The notes: generated from the letters alone by a model not told the origin. DNA of 64,000 nucleotides from Aquarana catesbeiana (GCF_042186555.1 NC_133334.1:25964971-26028970); one strand, 5' to 3'. Positions 10,521 to 22,038 are shown, numbered from the stretch's first letter. Numbers and translations are program-made.

Positions 10521-13019
10521 TTTTTTTTTAATTATTTTTTATTGCATTTTTCAAGACAAACAATACATACACAACTCAAAAACTGTGGTGCCTATACAAG
10601 GTATCATACACATCACATGGCAAAATACTATAATTTGTATTATTTATCCTATAGTGAGCTAAACCCATGGCTTGCTTCTTCTTGTATCCATTTAGAAGTC
10701 ACTTGAGACGTCAAGTCCTCTCCCCCAGTTGTAACGAATAAAAACTCAATACTTTAATTATTCTCAACCCCTATCATATTATTTTAGAGACTCAACAAGC
10801 TGTTTCCACTTCATCCAACCATGTACGCCAGACTCTATCATACTTCATCGGGCACCCTCTATTGAAGTATGTGTCTTTATATAGAGGAAGGTTATTATTA
10901 ACCAGACTTTTCCTTTGTGTCAATGAAGTGGGGGGTGGGCTTCTTCCATTGTATGGCAATATTTTTCCGGGCATAGAATAGCAATAACCCGACCAGTGTG
11001 CGTTTTGCTATTGTTGGTACAAGTGTTTCGATTAGCCCTAAAAGACAGACTTCCATGGCATGTGGTAGTGTAGTTGATGCGACTCTATTTACCATGTCAA
11101 GCACCTCACTCCAATATTTCTGAATTTTAGGGCAATGCCAGAAAATATGAGAGAAATCTCCTGGGGAGATTCCACATCTCCAACACTCCGAGGGACATGT
11201 AGGGTTCATTTTATTGAGTCTACGTGGAGTAAAGTACGCTCTATGTACTATCTTAAATTGGATCAGCCGATCCCGCATAGAAACTAAGGAGCTGAAAGGA
11301 AAATCCCAGACATCATCCCAATCATCATTGTCCAGTGAGGGTATGTCAAGCTGCCAGCGAGACCAGAGTTTATCTAGAGGTGGGAGAGACACATAGACCA
11401 AATTTGCATATAGCGGTGAGGTAGGTTTCTCTGCACACTTAGTTCTAAGTGTCTTCTCCAGCCCCGACTGAACAATGATGTAGGAAGCGCGTTATACATA
11501 GAATAAAGGTGTGAAAGGGGAGATAATGACATTTGTGACACTATGTGGGAAAGGATTTTTATACCATATTTGGTCCATGCGAAGGGGTCTGGAAGTTTGT
11601 AAATGTGTGGCAAAGTAGGGTTCAGCCAGATCGGGGTGTTAGGAGAGATCTCGGTTGATTAGTACTTTTCTATAGCTAGGCCTGCCCGCCAAGCCCGCAG
11701 GGTGGTATGCATAGAGGGTGTCAAAGGATATGGGGCTTGAGGGCCTCTAAATATCAGAAATTTTAGGGCTTCCAACGAGCCCACTATCGTGGCCTCTAGG
11801 ACTGTGGATGAATTAGTTTTGTCAGGGTGCAGCCACCAGGCCGCTGTCACCAGTTGGGTAGCTAGAAAATATTTATAGCAATCAGGAAATGCCATACCAC
11901 CCTGCGCTGATGGCCGCATCAAGGTCGACAACCGATACCTGGGTGGTGAGGAGCCCCAGATAAAGGATGAGAACAATTGATTCAGTTTTAAAAAAAAAAA
12001 TGTGGGTATCCACTAAGGGGAGTGGCGGAACAAATATGTGAATTTGGGGATAATTTTCATTTTAGGGAGATTTACTCGTCCCCAGACTGACAGAGGTAAA
12101 TTACTCCACGATTTAAGTTTTGTCTTAGTGTCCAAGAGTATAGGAGTAAGGTTAAGTGATATAAGATCTGATACTTGGGTGGATATATGAACCCCCAGGT
12201 ACTTAAAAGTTTCCACCCATTGTAGTGAACAGTCTGGGGGGGGAAGTAGTTTTGGCCGCCTGGTCTATCGGAAAAAGTATGGATTTGGACCAGTTAACCC
12301 TTAGTCCGGTGATTACTGCGAAAGTGTCTAACACGTTCAGAACACCCTGCAAGGATGGACCAGCATCATTGAGGAACAGTAGCATGTCATCCGCGTACAG
12401 GGCCAGCCTCTCCTCCAGCAAGCCAATAAGGAGACCTCTAATATGTGGGGACGTACGTAGCACCTCCGCCACCGGTTCAATAGCTAAGGCAAATAAGGCT
12501 GGAGAGAGAGGACAGCCCTGCTGGGTTCCTCTAGTGAGCTTAAAGGGAGCCGATAGTCCACCCCCCAATCTCACCGATGAAGTGGGGCATTTGTACAATA
12601 CCTGGAGCCATTGAATAAACAACAAGGGGAACCCCATTCTACGCAATGTTTCCCAAAGAAAAGGCCACTCTATGGTGTCAAAAGCCTTTTCTATGTCTAG
12701 TGAGGCTATAGTTCTCGAACCCGTGTTGTGGTGTTGGGCATGTATGTTGGTATATAACCTTCTGAGGTTGACATCAGTGGATCTATGGGGCATAAAGCCA
12801 GTTTGATCCGAATCAATGACTGAAGGTAGTAGGGGATATAGTCGTAGAGCAAGTAATTTGGTCAAAATTTTAAAGTCGTTATTTAGCAATGCAATTGGCT
12901 GGTACGAGGCGCAAGAGGTTGGATCTTTAGGGGGTTTGTATATTAAAGTCAGATATGCATGATACATTGAGTCGGGAAGTTTGCCATCTTTTAAGCATAT
13001 ATTATATAGCTGGGCCAAC
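10521..13019 (-). mobile_element. L1 (Tx1-like) LINE, 5'-truncated
   Basis: On the minus strand this is a 2.5-kb LINE fragment whose A-rich tail lies at about 10521-10550. A 17-bp direct repeat, AGATTTATGGCATTTTT (10504-10520 and 13020-13036), flanks it. It interrupts the TTAA-bounded repeat exactly at that site, giving a clean insertion with a known host sequence. Confidence 0.9.
10898..13018 (-). pseudogene. L1 reverse transcriptase and C-terminal region, broken
   Basis: The upper part (13018-12203, 271 codons) is an open reverse-transcriptase stretch with SLDIEKAFDTIEWPF, GTQQGCPLSPALFALAIEP and ALYADDMLLF. The rest follows in shifted frames at 12216-12013, 11976-11659, 11613-11374 and 11401-10898. 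The last includes the CWRCGISPGDFSHIFWHC zinc-knuckle-like motif. The start is missing through 5' truncation and at least four frameshifts are present, so it is inactive. Confidence 0.88.
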
Positions 13020-13562
13020 AGATTTATGGCATTTTTATTCTTATTTTTTACTAGTAATGTGGCGATCTGCGATTTTTGTCAGGACTGTGATATTGCGGCG
13101 GACAGATCGGACAGTTCTAACACTATTTTGGGACCATTCACATTTATACAGCGATCAGTGCTATAAAAATGCACTGATTACTGTATAAATGTCACTGGCA
13201 GAGAAGGGGTTAACACTAGGGGGCGATCAAGGGGTTAAATGTGTTACCTAGGGAGTGATTCTAACTGTGGGGGGGGGGACTGACTGGGGGAGGAGACTGA
13301 TCGGTGTTCCTCTGTACTGGGAACACATGATCGGTCTCCTCTTCTCTGACAGGAACGTGGATCTGTGTGTTTACACACAGATCCACGTCCCTACTTTGTG
13401 ACCGGCAATAGTGGTTGCCTGGCGGACATCGTGGCCATGCACATCGGCTCCCGAGTGACGCGGCGGGCGCGCGTGCACCCCCTAGCGGCCGGGAAGCTGG
13501 GGACGTCATATGACGGCCGCGGAGGATAAGGGAGACACCTTGCGGCCGCCATTTGACTATAC

Positions 13563-13715
13563 GATATACTATTATTATTATTATTATACAGGATTTATAT
13601 AGTGCCAACAGTTTACGCAGCGCTTTACAATATAAAAGGGAGACAATACAGATAAAATACAATACAATACAAGAGGATTAAGAGGGCCCTGCTCAGAAAA
13701 ACTTACAATCTAATA
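13563..13715 (-). mobile_element. 3' end of L2/Rex1-like LINE
   Basis: This 153-bp fragment matches the 3' terminal part of the LINE at 31895-33731: an ATT/ATA repeat tail, then GATTTATATAGTGCCAACAG, CGCAGCGCTTTACAAT and AGGGCCCTGCTC. GACTATAC occurs on both sides (13555-13562, 13716-13723), consistent with a target duplication. Confidence 0.7.
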
Positions 13716-13732
13716 GACTATACTATACATTT

Positions 13733-14428
13733 ATCAAAAGTAGCTGCGCTGAAAAACTAGTATAATGAATGAGGATGAAACAATTAAATCACCTCTCAGT
13801 GTGAGGGTTATGCACCCGTAATGTAGTGACAAGCAGTGAGAAAACTTATTTAAACCACATCAAACAAAATAAATATAACATGGAATAATGAGTGAATTGA
13901 GTCCATTCCAAAAGTATGAAGGGAAAGGGAAAAAAGTTCACTGGCAGAATACTCCTTCAGAGATGGGTGAGACAAGCATCCATGCGATGTGAGTAATACG
14001 ACTATAACACCCAGAAGGACGTGGTGACAGAAGGGTTCCTCCACCAATATAAATGCTGCCCCTTACCAGCTCCTTTGATCTCTTGCTACGGAGATCATAT
14101 AGGCGTGTGGCTATCTACCCCAGCCTCGGGTCTTGGCAAGGACGGATCCCAATGTGTCTCTCCACCATAGGTCTTCTAAGCAGTGGTTGGGCACTCATCC
14201 CCCATAAATGGATAGACAAAAAAGGCTTCCATAGCGTGATATGTTTCACACAATTTATTAAGATAAAAAAGAATTGCACTTACAGTTATGCTGTAAAACA
14301 CAGGCTCGTAAAAACAAAGGCCGGCCGGCTTCAATATGCTGGATCAGGATCAGCGTGGTAGTGTGTGGTGACGTCAGCACGCCGCTCCTCCCTACGCCGT
14401 TTCGTCACACCTGACGTCTTCCAGGGGC
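13733..14428 (-). mobile_element. Short retroelement copy G (non-inverted, hammerhead-like 5' end)
   Basis: Flanked by an 11-bp direct repeat, ACTATACATTT (13722-13732 and 14429-14439). The left end carries AGCTGCGCTGAAAA, resembling the outer ends of copies C, D and H. The right end stops just past a motif whose minus strand reads CTGGAAGAC..GTGACGAAACGG (14394-14427), like a hammerhead core. Read on the minus strand, the motif lies at the element's 5' end. An AATAAA-like stretch lies in the middle (14245-14260). No protein is encoded. Confidence 0.6.
14394..14427 (-). other. Hammerhead-ribozyme-like motif (copy G)
   Basis: The minus strand has a CUGGAAGA segment, a possible stem II formed by GUCA...UGAC, then GAAAC. 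The GAAAC half is canonical. The first half departs from CUGANGA by one inserted or changed base. No clear cleavage triplet could be assigned by eye, so activity is not claimed. Confidence 0.35.
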
Positions 14429-14751
14429 ACTATACATTTGACTATAGGAGGGATGGGAACAGGTTAAAGAGAAACGCATGGCGTTGCCGAAAATATCGGG
14501 CTAGCTGCTGCCATTAGCCCGGTATTTAGCGTCAAAGTACTGACATACGGGTACGGCGTTTTGCGTGAAGTGGTTATAAGAGTAGAGGAGAGTTATTTCA
14601 CCAAAACAGGAAACAGACACACCTAACTATTCGTGTCCTCCAGAAATAACTCCAAATGTATTGTATTTAGGCTTCATGTACACAGAACGTTCGAAAACCT
14701 CTCCTGAGCGCTGGAACTTGACAGCTAGTAAGCGACGTTTAAAAACGTGCG

Positions 14752-14941
14752 CTTTGCCACTTTTACATGCCGTGTTTAGCGACATTCTTGAGCGTTTGCG
14801 TTTTAGAAGCATTTTTTTTTCTACAGATAACAGATTTTACAGATTAGGGATATAATGTAAAAAAAAAAAATGCTTCTAAAATGCTTCTAAAACGCAAACG
14901 CTCAAGAATGTCGCTAAACACGGCATGTAAAAGTGGCAAAG
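14752..14941. mobile_element. Hairpin MITE, 190 bp
   Basis: Almost perfect inverted arms: CTTTGCCACTTTTACATGCC at the left pairs with its complement ending at 14941. The arms run to an A/T-rich centre near 14815-14865. Single bases differ between the arms. Family not identified. Confidence 0.6.
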
Positions 14942-15085
14942 GGATTATCACGGTGCCAAAACAACTCAATCAAAAAATTATTAAAATGATAAATTTTATT
15001 ACATAGTAACATTTATTTATTACATAAATAAATTTACCATTTGAATAATTTTTTGATTTAGTTGTTTTGGCACCACGATAATCCC
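14941..15085. repeat. Hairpin repeat, 145 bp
   Basis: GGGATTATCACGGTGCC at the left pairs with GGCACCACGATAATCCC at the right. The AT-rich interior also folds. It abuts the previous hairpin. Bases 15086-15312 that follow hold no recognisable gene or element end. Confidence 0.6.
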
Positions 15086-15312
15086 TATCTCCTCTACTTC
15101 CCTTTTTTAAATAAACTTTGGGATGAGGTGCCTTATCTAATAAGGACATATCTGCCACTTTCTCCAAGGTTTTACCGATCAGTTATACCCTCCCAAATGC
15201 CTACAGGCAGCAGGTACAAAGCTCCCTGGGATAATCAGTCTCTCAGGCACAGATACCAAATCCAACAAGGTAGTGACAAAGCAGTACGGTGTTTATTTGT
15301 TTTGAGCTTATT

Positions 15313-17483
15313 GATTCAGCCCCGGAATGTTTTACACTCTTTAATGACCAGGCCATTTTTTGCGATATGGCACTGCATCACTTTAACTCACAATTGCGCG
15401 ATCCTGCGACGTTACACCCAAACAAAATTGACGACCTTTTTTCACCACAAATAGAGCTTTCTTTTGGTGGTATTTGATCACCTCTGGGATTTTTATTTTT
15501 TGTGCTATAAACAACAAAAAGCGACAATTTTGAAAAAAACCCCAAAAAAAACAATTTTTTTTAGTTTTTGCTATAATAAATATCCCCGAATGTTTTTTGG
15601 GCTTCAGCCCCGGAAGAATGTACCCCCTTCCTGACCAGAGCACTTTTTGCGATTCAGCACTGCGGCGCTTTAACTGACAATTGCGCGGTCCTGCAACGTT
15701 GTACCCAAACAAAATTGACGTTCTTTTTTCCCCACAAATAGAGCTTTCTTTTGGTGGTATTTGATCACCTCTGCGGTTTTTATTTTTTGCGCTATAAACA
15801 ACAAAAGAGCGACAATTTTGAAAAAAAAAAAAATTTTTTTTAGTTTTTGCTATAATAAATATCCCCAAATTTTTTTTTAACCGCTTCAGCCTTGGAAGAA
15901 TTTACCTTCTGACCAGAGCACTTTTTGTGATTCGGCGCTGCGTCGCTTTAACTGACAATTGTGCGGTCGTGCGACGTTGCACCCAAACAAAATTGATGTC
16001 CTTTTTTTCCCCACAAATGGAGCTTTCTTTTGGTGGTATTTGATCACCTCTGCGGTTTTTATTTTTTGCGCTATAAACAAAAAAAGACAGACAATTTTGA
16101 AAAAATAACGCATTATTTTTTACATTTTGCTATAATAAATATCCCCCAAAACTATATAAAAAAAATTTTTTTCCTCAGTTTAGGCCGATATGTATTCTAC
16201 ATATTTTTGGGAAAAAAAATCGCAATAAGCGTATATTGATTGGTTTGCGCAAAAGTTATAGCGTCTACAAAATAGGGGATAGATTTATAGCATTTTTATT
16301 ATTTTTTTTTTTTTTTTACTAGTAATGGCGGCGATCAGCGATTTTTATCATGACTGCGACATTATGGCGGACACATCGGACAATTTTGACACATTTTTGG
16401 AACCATTGGCATTAATACAGCGATCAGTGAGATTAAAAATGCATTGATTACTGTAAAAATGTCACTGGCAGTAAAGGGGTTAACTGTGTTTCCTGGGAGG
16501 TGATTCTAACTGAAGGGGGAGGGGACTAACTAGAGGAAGTGACAGATCGTGGTTCTTAGTTAATAGGAACACACGATCTGTAACTCCTGCCAGAACAGAA
16601 CAGGGAAGTGTGTGTTTACACACACTCATCCCTGTTCTGTCTCTCCTGGTCACGACCGCTCGTGGCCGGCGGTCATCGCGACAGTCAGCCACGAGCATCG
16701 GCATCCCCGCTGTGCAGCCTGCTATCCGGACCCCACGAGCCAACGTATAGTTACGTGGTTTCGTGCATGGGGAGCCAACCTGCTGCAGTAAAACTGCGGC
16801 GGCTGGTCTGGAAGTGGTTAAAACAAATTTCTTCATCAGTTTAGGCCAATATATATTTTTTTACATATTGTTGGTAAAAAAAAAAAAAAAAAATGCAATA
16901 AGCGTATATTGATTGGTTTGTGCAAAAGTTATAGAGTCTACAAAATAGGGAATAGATTTATGGCATTTTTATTTTTATTTTTTTACTAATAATGGAGGTA
17001 ATCAGCGATTTTTATCGGGACCGCGACATTGCGGCGGACAGATTGGACACTTTTGACACTTTTTTGGGACCAGTGACATTTATATAGCGATCAGAGCTTA
17101 AAATGGCCACTGTTTACTGTGTAAATGTTACTGGCAGGGAAGGGGATCAAGGGGTCATATGTGTGCCCTCAGCATGTGTTCTAACTGTGGGGGGAGGGGA
17201 CTGACTAGAGGAGGAGACATATCGCTGTTCCTAACTAAAGTTAGGAACAGCGATGTGTCTCTCCTCTCCTGACAGAACCGGGATTTGTGTGTTTACACAC
17301 ACAGGTCCCTGTTCTGTGCCTCGTGCCTGCGATCGCGGGTGGCAAGCGGTCATCGCGACCGCCAGCCACGCGCATCGGGTCCCCCACCGTGCTGCGGGGG
17401 AGCCGACATACCTGTACATCGTTTTGCGCAGGAGATCCATCCTGCCGACGTATATGTACTTGAGCCAGTCAGGAAGTGGTTAA
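15313..17483. repeat. Run of partial TTAA-bounded repeats
   Basis: At least four successive partial copies of the family described at 10071: starts near 15313, 15603, 15882 and 16815. Each has the TTTCTTTTGGTGGTATTTGATC and/or AATAAGCGTATATTGATTGG blocks. Two right ends reading GGAAGTGGTTAA lie near 16818 and 17481. The first three copies break off at nearly the same internal point (ATAATAAATATCCCC), which suggests tandem growth by template slippage or unequal exchange. Small open frames here are incidental. Confidence 0.7.
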
Positions 17484-18770
17484 CATCTGCTCTAAGTCTA
17501 GGAGAGGGTTGAGGCAGTCAATGCTGGTTTGGGCATAGAGGCCCCAAAAATGTATCTGGGTCCTCCAGTTCCCAGAGTCTGTGTGTTTTGGGGAGACATG
17601 GACTTGAATCCGAAGTAAAATTACTCCAAAGGTCCCCCCAGGCATACACCCATAGGCATAGCTATAGGGGTCTCAGGGGTCTTAAATGCTCCAGGGGGCC
17701 CGTGCGGTTCCCCTATGCACCTGCATAGGAGAGATGGCAGGGGGGTGATATACAGAGGAACTGAGCCCCTTCATTTTCATCCTGCAGCCACTGAAAGCCT
17801 GCTTATCCTCCTCTCCCTGAAAATGTAGGGGCTCAGTTTCTCTGACTGTCACCCCCGCTGCCCCTCCTATCCAGTTCCTGCTGCTGGGTCTGTGCGCAGT
17901 GTCTAGCTTGCCATGCCCCTGCCTCTTGCGCCACCTCCCCGCTCTGCTCGCATTCATTCGCTGACCGAAATCCATAGTACCCAGCAGGGTGCGAGGAACC
18001 ATCGGAGGGGCTGGGGCGTGAGGCAGAGAGTGAGATATGACGGTCTGGTAACATGGGAGAGGAGCAGACAGTCCCTGAACCTTTCATTGGCCAGTGGGAG
18101 GGGTAAAGAGGACCTCTCATTGGGGAAGGAATTCGAGATTGGTAACCTCACACCTATCACTGAGCCGGCCCTGCCTTTCTGTTCCTGAGCCATATACAAG
18201 TCAGTGGGAGGGGCAGAGGACCTGTCATGGGATCCAGAAAAGGCCGAACTACAAGTCCCAGAAGAGGGGGAGGGGCAGAGGAGCCCATGAGGGTCAACAA
18301 AGTATTAATTGCACCTAGTACTACTACTACTATTACACCACCTACTATGACTGACCTAGGTCCTGCTACCCCTGGATAAAATAACAAAAATAAAAACTAC
18401 TGACACTAGTGGTGGAACTGCCAGGGTATCAAAGATCGCCCATGCGACTGGGCCCTGGTGTTCTGCCACTGTGGGGTAGCCTCAAGACAGCAAGAAGGGG
18501 GCCCACTGCAGAACATGTGAAAGGGTCCCACTACGGGACTGTAATAAAGGGCCCTGCAACAGGACTAAAGGGCAGTGGGAAGGGCCCCAGCCGAGGGTCA
18601 GAGGGGCCCTTCATGGTTTCTTGCATCGGGGCCCTGAAAGTTCTAGTTACGCCTATGCATACACCTCACAAAGAATAGAGCCCCCCCAAACGCCAGGGCC
18701 CATAGTCAGTAGGCAATAGACTAGCCTGCAGTTCCCTCCAAAAGCCCCTGTCCAAGTTGGGTCTGTCACA
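17484..18770 (-). mobile_element. 3' LTR remnant of LTR retrotransposon, with hAT inside
   Basis: Matches the right-hand LTR (22039-23235) over the AACATCTGCTCT..., CCAGTTCCCAGAGTCTG and GGGTCTGTCACA blocks. Its plus-strand right end GTCACA (18770) is followed by a polypurine-tract complement (TTTCTCCCCCTTCA). This fixes minus-strand orientation and makes it the 3' LTR. The distal part is cut off by a TTAA repeat end at 17483. A hAT element occupies 17651-18657. Confidence 0.65.
17651..18657. mobile_element. hAT non-autonomous element in the 3' LTR
   Basis: A perfect 8-bp duplication, CATACACC, lies at 17643-17650 and 18658-18665. Ends are CATAGGCATAGCTA and the inverse AGTTACGCCTATG. The homologous LTR at about 23117-23130 keeps the uninterrupted site. 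The interior repeats GGGCCC-rich segments and has no transposase. Confidence 0.85.
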
Positions 18771-19020
18771 TTTCTCCCCCTTCAAAAGTAGACTAACCAG
18801 ATCCCAGACCTCCACCTTGTCTGGACATGCGTTAGTCAGCTAGAGTGAACCCACGTCTCCATTCTTGGCCGCAGGGAAAGAGTTGCTGTCAGCAGGTGTG
18901 GAGCAGAGGTCGAAGCCCCTCTGTCTGCCTGCCTGTTAGCACTTCAGCCAGGGCTGTGTTTTGGCCTAGGCCGACAAGGCCTAGGCCTAGGGCGGCACTT
19001 TGCGGGGGGCGGCAAAATAG

Positions 19021-19330
19021 GCCGCCCCCCCCACATGAGAGAAAGTCCCCCCACCCGTCTGACTGATTCCCGGTTCCCGCTGCCGCCTCCCGCACACTTG
19101 CAGCCCACGGCGGCCGGCTTTCTGTAGCGGCGCCGCGGTGTATGGGCGTGCTTGGCAGAGGGTGGGGGCGTGTATCTCACGCCCCCTACTCTCTGACAAG
19201 CACGCCCATACACCGCGGCGCCGCTACAGAAAGCCGGCCGCCGTGGGCTGCAAGTGTGCGGGAGGAGGCAGCGGGAGCTGGGAATCAGTCAGACGGGTGG
19301 GGGGGCTTTCTCTCATGCGGGGGGGGCGGC
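19021..19330. repeat. GC-rich near-perfect hairpin
   Basis: Arms of about 140 bp: GCCGCCCCCCCCACATGAGA at 19021 pairs with its complement ending at 19330. The arms run through CGCGGTGTATGGGCGTGCTTG to a short centre near 19165-19180. It is very CpG-rich against the surrounding intron. It lies inside a hAT element and has no gene. Confidence 0.8.
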
Positions 19331-19524
19331 GTGTGTCACTCGCGCCCCCCATATGCAACAGGTGACAGGTGGAGCCTTAAGCTCCACCTACCCTCCCCTG
19401 CACTGCTTTCCTGCAGTGAATCTTCTCCTCGGCCCTGGGGCTGTGACGTCAGGAGGAGAGAGAGGAGCACGAGGGAAACCCCCAGGACAGCAGGTACAGT
19501 GATTTAATAAAGTATATCAATGTT

Positions 19525-20415
19525 ATGGGCACTGGCAGAATTTGATGGGCACAGTGGCAGCGTTCGATGGGCACAGTGGCAGCGTTCGATGGGCACAGTG
19601 GCAGCGTTCGATGGGCACAGTGGCTGCGTTTGAGGGCACAGTGGCTGCGTTTGAGGGCACAGTGGCTGCGTTTGAGGGCACAGTGGCTGCGTTTGAGGGC
19701 ACAGTGGCTGCGTTTGATGGGCACAGTGGCTGCGTTTGAGGCCACAATGGCTGCGTTTGATGGGCACAGTGGCTGCGTTTGATGGGCACAGTGGCTGCGT
19801 TTGATGGCACAATGGCTGCGTTTGATGGCACAGTGGCTGCGTTTGATGGGGCACAGTGGCTGCGTTTGATGGGGCACAGTGGCTGCGTTTGATGGGGCAC
19901 AGTGGCTGCAATTGATGGGCACAGTGGCTGCAATTGATGGGCACAGTGGCTGCGTTTGAGGGCACAATGGCTATGTTTGATGGTACAATGGCTACGTTTG
20001 ATGGGGCACAGTGGCTGCGTTTGATGGGGCACAGTGGCTGCGTTTGATGGGGCACAGTGGCTGCGTTTGATGGGCACAGTTGCTGCATTTGATAGCACAG
20101 TGGCTGCATTTGATGGGCACAGTGGCTGCGTTTGAAGGGCACAGTGACTGCGTTTGATGGGCACAGTGGCTGCATTTGATGGGCACAGTGGCTGCATTTG
20201 ATGGGGCACAGTGGCTGCATTTGATGGCACAGTGGCTGCGTTTGAGGGCACAGTGGCTGCATTTGATGGGCACAGTGGCTGCGTTTGATGGGCACAGTGG
20301 CTGCATTTGATGGGCACAGTGGCTGCATTTGATGGGCACAGTGGCTGCATTTGATGGGCACAGTGACTGCGTTTGATGGGCACAGTGACTGCGTTTGATG
20401 GGGCACAGTGAGACC
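19525..20415. repeat. 22-bp minisatellite within hAT
   Basis: About 40 copies of a unit like GCACAGTGGCTGCGTTTGAT, with GG added or lost between units. The many in-frame readings on both strands (Cys/His/Gln-rich on the minus strand) result from the short unit, not from a gene. The same unit appears, inverted and degenerate, in the hAT at 49576. Confidence 0.9.
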
Positions 20416-20991
20416 CCCCCCCCCCCCCCGTGATAGCATTAAAACTCAGCAGCTAAAAATACTGTAGCTGCTGATTTTTAATATTAGGACACTTACCTGT
20501 CCAGGGATCCAGCGATGTCGACACCTCAGCCGATTTTCGGATTGGCTCTCGGGTTTTGCCACTATCATTCATGGTAAGGGAAACCGACCGGTTCCCTACT
20601 GCACATGTGCGAAGCGCGTTGCACTTTCTGAATGGCCCAGCGGAGGAAGGAGGAGGGGGGCAAACTTCAGAGGGGACAGCGCAGTCTCCCGGAAGTGGGG
20701 AAGGGTACCTGTCAGAAACAGGTACCCGTTCCCCCCTGAAAGGTGCCAAATGAGCCTAAAGAGGAAGGGGTGTTGTTTACAGATGATAGGGTGGGTCTTA
20801 AACAGGAAGGGGTGTGGCCTCGGTAGGATGGGGTGGGTCGTATTTAAATTAGGGGGGTGCATGCGTTTAGTCAGGCCTAGGGCAGCACAAAACCTAAATA
20901 CACCACTGACTTCAGCTCTGTGATCTTTACTGTTCCAGGACTCGGTCTGCTGCTGGGGAGATAGGCCGACTGCCCCTGTTCTATCAGATAC

Positions 20992-21265
20992 AGTGGGGCA
21001 AAAAAGTATTTAGTCAGCCGCCAATTGTGCAAGTTCTCCCACTTAAAAAGATGAGAGAGGCCTGCAATTGTCATCATAGGTATGCCTCAACTATGAGAGA
21101 CAAAATGTGGAAACAAATCCAGACAATCACATTGTCTGGTTTTTGAAAGAATTTATTTGCAAATTATGGTGGAAAATAAGTATTTTGTCAATATCAAAAG
21201 TTCATCTCAATACTTTGTTATATATCCTTTGTTGGCAATGACAGAGGCCAAAAGGTCAAGCTTTG
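20992..21265. mobile_element. Tc1-like transposon end (widespread CAGTGGGGCAAAAAAG family)
   Basis: Starts TACAGTGGGGCAAAAAAGTA, then TTTAGTCAGCC, the known terminal inverted repeat of a Tc1-like family found in many fishes and frogs. The sequence runs on through the AAGTATTTTGTCAATATC and ATCCTTTGTTGGCAATGACAGAGG blocks and then stops. Only one end is present. Confidence 0.7.
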
Positions 21266-22038
21266 CCCTGTTGTCAGTACTTCAATTGGAAGCTCAGTAA
21301 ATGTTACATCCTCCAATGAAAATTAAATTAAATTCATGTTTTCTGGGATCTGTGGCTTGGGAGGGAGGACAGCTTCCTCCCCTCTCTGGTCCTTGAACTG
21401 CGGCTGGGGTGATGAGCTGGCTGCTCCATCTCCTGTACTCTTATCCGGCTGCTGGACAGATGTATTCTTCCATCTAAGCTCTACCTGTGCAGAAACAAGT
21501 TCATAAATGTGAGTCAGCACTTGCTGCATCTGCCGTAAGAACTTCACTTCCATAGCTGCGGGTGGAGGTTGGCAAAGTCAACTGTTACTCTGCCCCATTT
21601 CCAACATTTCAGCTGGGATTTCAGAGCTGTCAGCTGGTACTTTCTGATAATCCCGGCAAAGGGAGCCCAGCTCTCCAGCTCCTATTCCTTAACAGCTAGA
21701 AACTCCAAATTTTCCTGTGCCTAGAGCACTTCCGAGATGTTCAGCATCCGGTCTTTGTAGTCTATGATTTCCTCCAACTGCCACTCCAGATCTCTCCTGA
21801 AGTCAGGGTCCTTGGACAGCCTCTTGTATAACAGCCCGAGGCCGCCGTAGCCAAAGCCTTCCATGGGGCTGGTCTCCTATGCTGTATCCGCATCGCTCTC
21901 AGCCTCCTTCTGAATTCCTCTTTCATGGTATCTGTAGCTGGTATCTGTACCGCTGCTCTTCTGCTATCCAGACCTCGGATCCTTGTGGTGGTTTGGCTAT
22001 TCCAGACTGTAGGAAGAATCCCACCGATTGCCACCAAA

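Larger units (their letters stand above)
10071..14576. mobile_element. TTAA-bounded interspersed repeat, split by three insertions
   Basis: It starts TTAATCACTTCAATACCGGGC and ends with the inverse GTGAAGTGGTTA near 14576. Between these lie the conserved blocks of this family: TTTCTTTTGGTGGTATTTGATC, AATAAGCGTATATTG, CAAAATAGGGGATAGATTTA and AATGTCACTGGCAG..AAGGGGTTAA. The pieces visible are 10071-10520, 13021-13562 and 14440-14576. The L1 at 10521, the LINE end at 13563 and the retroelement at 13733 separate them. The TTAA ends with CCACTTC/GAAGTGG termini suggest a piggyBac-type non-autonomous element; that class is inference. Confidence 0.55.
18949..20908. mobile_element. hAT element with GC-rich hairpin and minisatellite
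   Basis: An 8-bp duplication, ACTTCAGC, lies at 18941-18948 and 20909-20916. Ends are CAGGGCTGTGTTTTGGCCTAGG and the inverse CCTAGGGCAGCACAAAAC...CCACTG. Inside are a 310-bp hairpin (19021-19330) and a 22-bp minisatellite (19525-20415). No transposase is seen. Confidence 0.85.
18771..22038 (-). mobile_element. Interior of LTR retrotransposon (about 1 kb after removing insertions)
   Basis: Lies between the polypurine tract next to the 3' LTR and a primer-binding-like TTTGGTGGCAATCGG (minus strand, ending at 22038) next to the 5' LTR. After removing the hAT at 18949-20908 and the Tc1 end at 20992-21265, only about 1 kb remains. On the minus strand 22035-21560 is weakly coding-like, with broken frames, and could be a gag start; I do not recognise it. 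No protease, reverse transcriptase or integrase is present, so the element is non-autonomous or internally deleted. Confidence 0.5.

Noticed and set aside
15383..16239. Frames of 69-161 codons in the TTAA repeats (for example Phe/Lys-rich)
   Set aside because: They lie in several copies of a non-coding interspersed repeat and in low-complexity T/A runs.
17253..17512. Possible tRNA or small RNA gene in the GC-rich part
   Set aside because: No box A/box B pair or cloverleaf could be drawn; the text is the GC-rich end of the TTAA repeat family.
19449..20439. Minus-strand frames up to 311 codons with regular Cys/His spacing, superficially like zinc fingers
   Set aside because: They derive from a 22-bp minisatellite and are open in several frames. 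The Cys-His spacing follows the repeat, not a zinc-finger consensus.
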